From assembly GCA_035581425.1 (NCBI GenBank), contig DATJVP010000117.1, forward strand, positions 1-11,862: a stretch of 11,862 nt of DNA. The letters run 5' to 3'. The notes under the pieces are model-generated. The model was not told where the DNA came from, did not search any database, and worked only from the letters and a program-made list of their open reading frames with translations. Position 1 is the first letter of the stretch. The number at the start of each line of letters is the position of its first letter. Source of the stretch: DASZHJ01 sp035581425 (GTDB taxonomy: Bacteria; Pseudomonadota; Alphaproteobacteria; ATCC43930; CGMCC-115725). A program made the position numbers and the translations under genes. This document shows positions 7,801-11,862 of this stretch, one piece after another.

Positions 7801-7921
7801 CCGAGACGCTCGCGGTTGTGGCGTTGGTAGCGCTGGTGCCGCTCTGGCCCGTGCCGCCGCAACCCGCGAGGGCGATGACCCCAAGCACGAGCACGAGGAA
7901 CGGGCGGAGCCGCGCGCGCAT
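4823..7921 (-). CDS. Lipoprotein with TPR repeats and C-terminal CHAT (caspase-like) protease domain
   Basis: A 1032-residue protein. The N-terminus is a lipoprotein signal: MRARLRPF, hydrophobic core, and lipobox LAGC with Cys21 followed by Gly, which predicts outer-membrane sorting. Residues 22-190 hold two Cys pairs (in EQCHGV/IFCSD and LRCGDP/YSCTM), fitting an oxidising compartment. About six TPR units follow (212-470), for example KLGRLYN...NYAASEDAYRRAL and YEEAASLFRRA. A charged coiled coil lies at about 539-600. The CHAT domain covers about 610-1010, with catalytic His862 in YFATHGLL and Cys915 in VLSACNTASGGG; LVASHWQVP and the ending PFYWAAFTVIG also match the family. CHAT proteins are caspase/separase-fold cysteine proteases; TPR-CHAT proteins include HetF and the CRISPR-associated Csx29, which are cytoplasmic. 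Export of this one is the oddity. It overlaps the adhesin gene by one base and the downstream gene by four. Substrate unknown; the neighbouring exoprotein is an obvious candidate. Confidence 0.93.
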   Translation of the reverse strand: MRARLRPFLVLVLGVIALAGCGGTGQSGTSATNATTASVSGLGQDTAGEQCHGVTRSGMLVPGVAQPLDIFCSDDKEPVGSVWTSAEPAGIGALTGAERQAAVERAAREGAAGQSIRDRLRCGDPQWLGSGDVALYSCTMRNGSWPQIVLVAVSGAALYQAEGLPTLWPVIVTAIEQRAGRPLDVGDRAALAAKLDAASSGKGGRIGGGDLASFSELSKLGRLYNSTHNYAASEDAYRRALAIQTRVFGPDAEGVGSTLIELALEVSNQGRYEEAASLFRRADPIVQRSSDEALRARYYSYLALDAANQRKYQEALDYARQSTAVRRKLAEGQDSGVAGLSTGSQNIGAKGELVHSLRVEAAMELRLGQLDDAEASISEALSIMSEVRGLPLAWRVEALGLLGDIDAANHRDLAAERDYNAAVALSRKLFGDTAPTAQALIKLGRFEAYAKRNPEAVAAYRAALEILMRDEVAQAELVPDAVTPFYDAATALAVAEPAQRETLSRDMFRMSQLISSGVTDQTISRASERLATSDPAIQKLIRETQEAERERDTARLALATEQAKPDNERGSILENELEKRVNDANAKVAALQKNLEQAFPTYVGFATPDVAGLSRLQQFLGLLGRDEGFMTFVIGRQHGYVFLVRSDNIYVRPVDLNEEQLTEAVAKLRRGVTPRLGTLPEFDLAASYALYKKLIGPVEAQLNGVNHLIVAPSGPLASLPFALFVTEQPTPRGYQSAQWLIRRTALSEVPSARAFIDLRKARAHAKPAPRPFLGVGSPTFVGGGESETALERLAETCRSGGPVPSALIRALPPLPESADEVRRVGQRLNADPAAILLGPAASEANLRHQALQDYNVLYFATHGLLPGELECDSAPGLALSPPSGEATSTDDDGLLDATEIAKLNLNADLVVLSACNTASGGGRLGGEALAGLAEAFFYAGARTLVASHWQVPSRATATLMVDMFNDLGPRLAGGVAESLRRAQLAVAGDAATAHPFYWAAFTVIGDGGLSGAGASTEASLGGDAPGKGAVKP
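4837..4843 (-). promoter_or_regulatory. Ribosome binding site supporting the 4826 start
   Basis: On the - strand AAAGGGG lies 10 bases before the ATG at 4826, inside the last codons of the CHAT gene. It is a moderate Shine-Dalgarno match. Together with the ATGA overlap and the signal peptide it favours this start over the in-frame upstream codons. Confidence 0.5.
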
Positions 7922-10900
7922 TACCAGCCGGCCTCCTTACCCCAGTTGGAGTAGTCGGAGTTCTGCTCGGGCGTTCCCGAATCCTGCGACTGATTGCCCG
8001 CCGGCCGCCACTCGTAGAGCAGGTTCCCGAGCAGCGATACGTAGAAGCCCTGAACCTTCGGCTGCGCCTGCTGCGCGGGCTTGCTGTTGGCGGGGCCGGA
8101 GAGGTCCGAGACGAGCACATCCGTCTGCGATCCGCTGGTATCGCCGGAGCCGGGCTGGATGTCGCCGGGCCCGCTGGGCCCGGACGGATTGGTCGGGGGT
8201 GCTCCGAGCCCACCGCTATTGCCCTGAACGCCGTTCGCGTTGTTCGTGTAGATGACGTTCGTGCCGGGGATGAAGGGCGGCGGGGCGGGCCCACTCTGTC
8301 CGCAGGTCGCGCCCGCGAAGCACACGCCGTTGATGAGGTAGGGACCGGCGAGCGGCGCCTCCAGCAGGAAGGTGAACTGTGCCGCCCCCGAACCGCCGGT
8401 GCCGTTCACCGTGCCCGTGAGATTGGCGCTGTTGGCGAGAACGTCGAGATTGCCCGTGCCGGAGCCGAGATTGAGCGTGCCGGCCCCCGAGATCGCGCCG
8501 GGCGTGACGAGGGCGAGGTTGCCCGAGGTCTGCGAGACGGTGCCGGTGACGGTGATGCTGCTGCCGATCACGATCAGCGGCGCATTGAAGGTGAAGGTAC
8601 CGAGGCTCACCGCGCCCTGCGCACCCGCGGGCACGATCAGTGTTTGCCCGCTGAGTACGGTCTGGATCTCTTGCGTGATCCCTGTGCCGCCGCCGATCAC
8701 CGCGAAGAGCGGCGGCTCCGCGAGCATCGCAAGCGCTGTCGCGTTGAGCGTCCAAGCGCCGGCTGCGTCGCCGAGGCCGATGCTCAGGTTCGAGAAGGGC
8801 GTGAGGCCGCGCGCGCCCGTGCCCGTCCATTTGCCGTTGAGCGTGACCTGGTCGGCGATGACGACGAAGGTGCTCGCGCCCTGCTGTACGGTGCCGAGAA
8901 CGATGCTGCCGGTCTGCTCATTGAGCGTGGTGTCGCCGGCGAGCGTGAGCGGCCCTGGGACGCTGAGCCCGCCGGAGAAGAGGAAGCTGCCCGCGAGCGT
9001 ATCGCCGCCGCTGTTCTGGAGCGTGGGATCGCCGATGGTCCCGCCGGCCAGCAGCGAGAGCGAATAGGGATTGGTTCCCGTGAGGAGCCCTGCCGCCGTC
9101 ACGGCGCCGGACGCCGTGAAGGATCCTGCGGTCTTGCCGGAGAGATCGATGGTGCCGGTATTACCGAGATTGATCGAGGTGAAGCTCGCCCCGCCGCTGC
9201 CGAGCACCGCGAGATTCGCCGTCCCCGTGAGCGGGCCCGTCACCGTGAGCGAGCCTGCGCCGGGATTGATCGTCGTGGCGTTCGCGAGCGCGACCGCGCC
9301 CGCCGCGGTGAAGGAGCCGTCACCGGTGACGTAGACGCCGCCGATCCGGATCGTGCCGCCGCTGCTGAGGCGCTGCGTACCCTGGGTCGTGATCGAGGTC
9401 ACGGTAACGCCGGTGCTACCGGCAATGCTGAGCCCGGTCAGCGCGACCCCGCCGCCGATGGTCCCGCCCACACTTACGGTGCCTGCGCTCGCGATGAGCG
9501 AGAGCGAGTGGGCACCGTCGATCGTCTGGGTGAAGACGATGCCGCCGGAATCGGCCGTGATCACGGCATCCGACCCCAGTGTCACCGCTTCCGAATAGGT
9601 CTGCCCGCCGGTGGTGTGATAGGTCGAGCCGCCGAGCACGATTGCGGCAGGATCGACCGAGAGCGTCGTCAGCGCCGTCGTGTTTCCGGCCGAGCCGCCG
9701 AGGCTCACGGTTCCAGCGCTCGCGAGCAGTGTCAGCGCATGCGCGCCGTTGATCGTGCTGCCGGTGCCGACGAAGAAGATGCTCCCGGCGTCGGAAGTCA
9801 TGCTCTCGTCGTGGAGGAGAACGACCGGGCCCGTGAAGCTCTGGCTTCCGGTGGTGTGGACGAGGGAGCCGCCAGTCGCGCCGAAGGAGATCCCTCCGGC
9901 GGTCACGGTGAGGCTCGAGAGCGCGGTTCCCCCGACATTGCCTTCGAAGAGCACGGCGCCGCCGCCCACGGCGATGCTGAGCCCTTCCGCACCGACAGCA
10001 GCGGCATCGAGCGCACTCGCGAAGGTGACCGCGCTCCCCGTAAGAACCATGTCGCTCGTGAGCACCACCGGACCGTTGTAGGTCTGCGCGCCGGAAGTGG
10101 TGACGCTGCCGCCGTTGAGATCGGCGGTGTGCGCGACGGTGAGGCTCGTGAGCGCCGTGCCCGATCCCACCGATCCGTCGAAGGTGGTTGCGGCGGCAGT
10201 CGCCGTCAGGCCGAAGGCGCCGTCGACGGTCGAGACGAAGAGGATGCTGCTCGCCGTCAGCGCATCGTTCGCCGTGAGCACGACGGGCCCTTGGTAAGTC
10301 TGGGCGCCGGAGGTCGCGACGCTTCCGCCGTTGAGATCGGCGGTCTGGGTCACGGTGAGGCTCGCGAGCGGCGTGCTCCCACCGATGCTGCCGTCGAAGA
10401 CCGTCATCGCCGCCGCCGCGGTCAAGCCGAATGCGCCATTGACTGTCGATGCGAAGGTGAGCGTGGTGGCCGTCAGCAGGTTGTCGCTGGTGAGGACGAC
10501 CGGGCCTTCGTAGTCCTGTGCGCCCGTGGTCTTGACGCTGCCGCCGTTGAGGTCCGCCGTTCCATGCACCGCGAGGCTCGTCAGTGCCGTCGTCCCCCCG
10601 ACCGCTCCGTCGAAGCTCGTGAGACCCGTCGCCGTCAGGCTCCAGCCGCCATCCACCGTGCCGTGGAACGTGATTGCGCTCCCGGCGAGAAGGCCATCGG
10701 TGGTGAGCACCGCCGGCCCGAAGTAGTCTTGCGCGCCCGTGGTGTTGACGATGCCGCCGTTGAGATCAGCAGTGCCGTGCACCGCGAGGCTCGCCAGCGG
10801 TGTCGCCCCGCCGACCACGCCGTCGAAGCTCGTGAGGCCGGTCGCCGTCAGAGCCCAGGCGCCATCCACCGCGCCGTGGAAAGTGATCGCGCTCCCCGTG

Positions 10901-11862
10901 AGGAGGTCATTGGTGGTCAGCACCACCGGCCCCAGGTAGTTCTGCGCGCCCGTGGTCACCACGCTGCCGCCGTTGAGATCGGCGGTCTGCTGCACCGTCA
11001 GGCTCGCGAGCGCCGTCGTATTCCCGACCGCGCCTTCGAGGATCGTCAACGCGGCGGCAGAGGTGAGATTGAACGCGCCATTCACGGTCGAGCCGAGGGT
11101 GAGCGTGCTCGCCGTCAGCAGATTGTCGCTCGTGAGGATGACCGGACCTTCATAGTCCTGCGCACCCGTCGTCTTGACGCTGCCGCCGTTGAGATCGACG
11201 GTCTGCTGCACGGTCAGGCCAGCGAGCGGCGTCGTGGCTCCGGCGGCGCCCTCGAGGATCGTCAGCACCGCCGCGGAGGTGAGGTTGAATGCACCGTTCA
11301 GCGTCGAGGCGAAGGTGAGTGTGCTCGCCGTCAGCAGATTGTCGCTCGTCAGGACGACCGGGCCCTCGTAATCCTGCGCGCCCGTCGTCTTGACGCTGCC
11401 GCCGTTGAGATCCGCGGTGCCGTGCACGGCGAGGCTCGCAAGCGCCGTCGTATTCCCGACCGCTCCATCGAAGCTCGTGAGGCCCGTCGCGGTCAGGCCC
11501 CAGGCGCCATCGACCGCGCCCTGGAAAGTAATGGCGCTTCCGCTGAGCCCGTTGTCGCTCGTGAGGATAACCGGGCCTTGGTAATCCTGAGCGCCGGTCG
11601 TGACGACGCTGCCACCGTTGAGATCGATGGTGTGGAGAGCCGTGAGGCTCGCGAGCGGCGTCGTGCTCCCGACCGCGTCCTCGAGGACCGTTAGCGCCGC
11701 AGCAGCCGTGAGGTTGTGGGCACCGTCCACCGTCGAGGCGAAGGTGAGCGTGCTCGCCGTCAGCAGGTTGTCGCTGGTGAGGACGACCGGACCCTCATAG
11801 GTCTGGGCGCCGGAGGTCGTGACGTTCCCGCCGTTGAGATCGGCGGTGTGCACGACGGTGAG
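7921..11862 (-). CDS. Giant repeat-containing exoprotein (filamentous-haemagglutinin / two-partner-secretion adhesin type), 5' end outside window
   Basis: The frame is open to the right edge, so only the C-terminal 1313 residues are seen; the apparent GTG start at 11853 lies inside a repeat and is not a real start. TAA is at 7921-7923. The protein is rich in Gly, Thr, Ala, Ser, Leu and Val, poor in charged residues, and built of short alternating strands as in beta-helical surface adhesins. Nine DLNGG motifs head units with the approximate consensus TTGAQDYEGPVVLTSD, then LTAS.LTF.STV.GAFNLT, then VG..T.LASLTV. Degenerate units follow, then a non-repetitive beta region. The only two cysteines seen (codons 8320-8322 and 8302-8304, motif CFAGATC) precede a polar Gly/Pro/Ser/Asn tail of about 125 residues ending GKEAGW. 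No C-terminal autotransporter barrel, RTX nonapeptides or PEP-CTERM anchor is visible, which favours export by a separate TpsB-type pore encoded outside the window. The N-terminal secretion domain is not visible, so the class is inferred. Confidence 0.85.
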   Translation of the reverse strand, partial: LTVVHTADLNGGNVTTSGAQTYEGPVVLTSDNLLTASTLTFASTVDGAHNLTAAAALTVLEDAVGSTTPLASLTALHTIDLNGGSVVTTGAQDYQGPVILTSDNGLSGSAITFQGAVDGAWGLTATGLTSFDGAVGNTTALASLAVHGTADLNGGSVKTTGAQDYEGPVVLTSDNLLTASTLTFASTLNGAFNLTSAAVLTILEGAAGATTPLAGLTVQQTVDLNGGSVKTTGAQDYEGPVILTSDNLLTASTLTLGSTVNGAFNLTSAAALTILEGAVGNTTALASLTVQQTADLNGGSVVTTGAQNYLGPVVLTTNDLLTGSAITFHGAVDGAWALTATGLTSFDGVVGGATPLASLAVHGTADLNGGIVNTTGAQDYFGPAVLTTDGLLAGSAITFHGTVDGGWSLTATGLTSFDGAVGGTTALTSLAVHGTADLNGGSVKTTGAQDYEGPVVLTSDNLLTATTLTFASTVNGAFGLTAAAAMTVFDGSIGGSTPLASLTVTQTADLNGGSVATSGAQTYQGPVVLTANDALTASSILFVSTVDGAFGLTATAAATTFDGSVGSGTALTSLTVAHTADLNGGSVTTSGAQTYNGPVVLTSDMVLTGSAVTFASALDAAAVGAEGLSIAVGGGAVLFEGNVGGTALSSLTVTAGGISFGATGGSLVHTTGSQSFTGPVVLLHDESMTSDAGSIFFVGTGSTINGAHALTLLASAGTVSLGGSAGNTTALTTLSVDPAAIVLGGSTYHTTGGQTYSEAVTLGSDAVITADSGGIVFTQTIDGAHSLSLIASAGTVSVGGTIGGGVALTGLSIAGSTGVTVTSITTQGTQRLSSGGTIRIGGVYVTGDGSFTAAGAVALANATTINPGAGSLTVTGPLTGTANLAVLGSGGASFTSINLGNTGTIDLSGKTAGSFTASGAVTAAGLLTGTNPYSLSLLAGGTIGDPTLQNSGGDTLAGSFLFSGGLSVPGPLTLAGDTTLNEQTGSIVLGTVQQGASTFVVIADQVTLNGKWTGTGARGLTPFSNLSIGLGDAAGAWTLNATALAMLAEPPLFAVIGGGTGITQEIQTVLSGQTLIVPAGAQGAVSLGTFTFNAPLIVIGSSITVTGTVSQTSGNLALVTPGAISGAGTLNLGSGTGNLDVLANSANLTGTVNGTGGSGAAQFTFLLEAPLAGPYLINGVCFAGATCGQSGPAPPPFIPGTNVIYTNNANGVQGNSGGLGAPPTNPSGPSGPGDIQPGSGDTSGSQTDVLVSDLSGPANSKPAQQAQPKVQGFYVSLLGNLLYEWRPAGNQSQDSGTPEQNSDYSNWGKEAGW
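7932..7938 (-). promoter_or_regulatory. Strong ribosome binding site for the CHAT lipoprotein gene
   Basis: On the - strand AAGGAGG, an essentially ideal Shine-Dalgarno sequence, sits 10 bases before the ATG at 7921. It is embedded in the Lys-Glu-Ala codons of the exoprotein's C-terminus (...GKEAGW). It fixes the start of the lipoprotein and implies efficient independent initiation in addition to coupling through the TAATG overlap. Confidence 0.8.
9390..10122 (-). repeat. Degenerate continuation of the repeat array
   Basis: Three further diverged units can be recognised. They start with TTSGAQTYNGPVVLTSD (near 10100), HTTGSQSFTGPVVL (near 9857) and HTTGGQTYSEAVTLGSD (near 9617); a last trace is TTQGTQRL (near 9391). 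They are spaced about 225-245 bp, longer than the upstream units, and have lost DLNGG except at the first. GAHALTL / GAHSLSL and GTVSLGG / GTVSVGG are retained. The boundaries are approximate. Confidence 0.7.
10123..11841 (-). repeat. In-frame tandem array of eight 213/216-bp units in the exoprotein gene
   Basis: Measured between successive DLNGG codon blocks (- strand order, from 11841 down), unit lengths are 216, 213, 216, 216, 213, 213, 216 and 216 bp, summing to 1719 bp. All are multiples of three, so gain or loss of units keeps the frame. Two types are visible. Type A (72 residues) has 'LTASTLTFASTVNGAF', then a segment ending in 'ILEG' or 'VFDG', and usually ends LTVQQT or a variant. 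Type B (71 residues) has 'GSAITFHGAVDGAW', 'LTATGLTSFDG' and always ends LAVHGTA. The order is A-B-A-A-B-B-A-A'. DNA identity between units of the same type is high, pointing to recent duplication or gene conversion. Confidence 0.93.

Noticed and set aside
4940..7954. A 1004-codon open frame on the + strand opposite the CHAT gene
   Set aside because: Its translation is Arg/Glu/Gly-rich without domain structure, as expected opposite a GC-rich gene. The - strand frame contains the signal peptide, TPRs and the complete CHAT motifs.
8644..11694. A 1016-codon open frame on the + strand opposite the exoprotein
   Set aside because: It stays open because the repeat units are multiples of three, so one stop-free antisense frame is simply copied. 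The product is Arg/Ala/Glu-rich with no recognisable fold.
10097..11800. A ladder of 60-67-codon + strand frames (for example 10526-10726, 10739-10939, 10952-11155)
   Set aside because: They recur once per repeat unit and are antisense images of the tandem array, not a family of small genes.
10123..11841. Regularly spaced repeats as a CRISPR array
   Set aside because: The units are 213/216 bp, similar over their full length and in frame within a protein gene; there are no short direct repeats with unique spacers.

Overview
The window reads as a GC-rich chromosomal segment of an alphaproteobacterium, most likely of the Hyphomicrobiales (Rhizobiales) type. The pointers are strong G/C preference at third codon positions, a five-gene peptide-type ABC importer in the order seen in that group, and a palindromic intergenic repeat of a kind I recall as common in alphaproteobacterial genomes. 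The exact taxon cannot be fixed from the sequence. There are eight protein genes in two convergent blocks. I see no tRNA, rRNA, CRISPR array, integrase or insertion sequence.

Block 1 (1-4147, + strand) is a dipeptide/oligopeptide-type importer of the DppABCDF/OppABCDF class. It holds the C-terminal end of a periplasmic solute-binding protein (1-179), a 154-bp gap with a 29-bp perfect inverted repeat, a DppB-type permease (334-1275), a DppC-type permease (1277-2149), a DppD-type ATPase (2151-3137) and a DppF-type ATPase (3134-4147). The last four genes are separated by 1 bp, separated by 1 bp, and overlapped by 4 bp (ATGA), so they are almost certainly one translationally coupled operon. Both ATPases have all nucleotide-binding motifs and a four-cysteine C-terminal module.

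Block 2 (4131-11862, - strand, reading leftwards from beyond the right edge) is the accessory-looking part. It contains three genes. The first is a very large, 5'-truncated, repeat-built exoprotein of the filamentous-haemagglutinin / two-partner-secretion style (7921-11862). The second is a 1032-residue lipoprotein with TPR repeats and a C-terminal CHAT (caspase-like) protease domain with His862 and Cys915 in place (4823-7921). The third is a 231-residue secreted beta-rich protein of unknown function (4131-4826). Stop and start codons overlap at both junctions (TAATG, then ATGA), so the three are probably made together. All three appear to be exported: the CHAT protein has a lipobox and the small protein a signal peptide, and the exoprotein is judged exported from its composition and repeat architecture, since its N-terminus is off-window. 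The working hypothesis is an envelope system in which a caspase-like lipoprotein acts on, or is regulated by, a giant surface adhesin.

The exoprotein carries a striking array of eight near-identical 71- or 72-residue units (10123-11841). They fall into two sequence types that also differ by one codon in length. The array decays into degenerate units (about 9390-10122) and then a non-repetitive C-terminal part with the only two cysteines seen and a polar Gly/Pro/Ser-rich tail. The two blocks meet tail to tail with a 17-bp overlap of coding sequence at 4131-4147.
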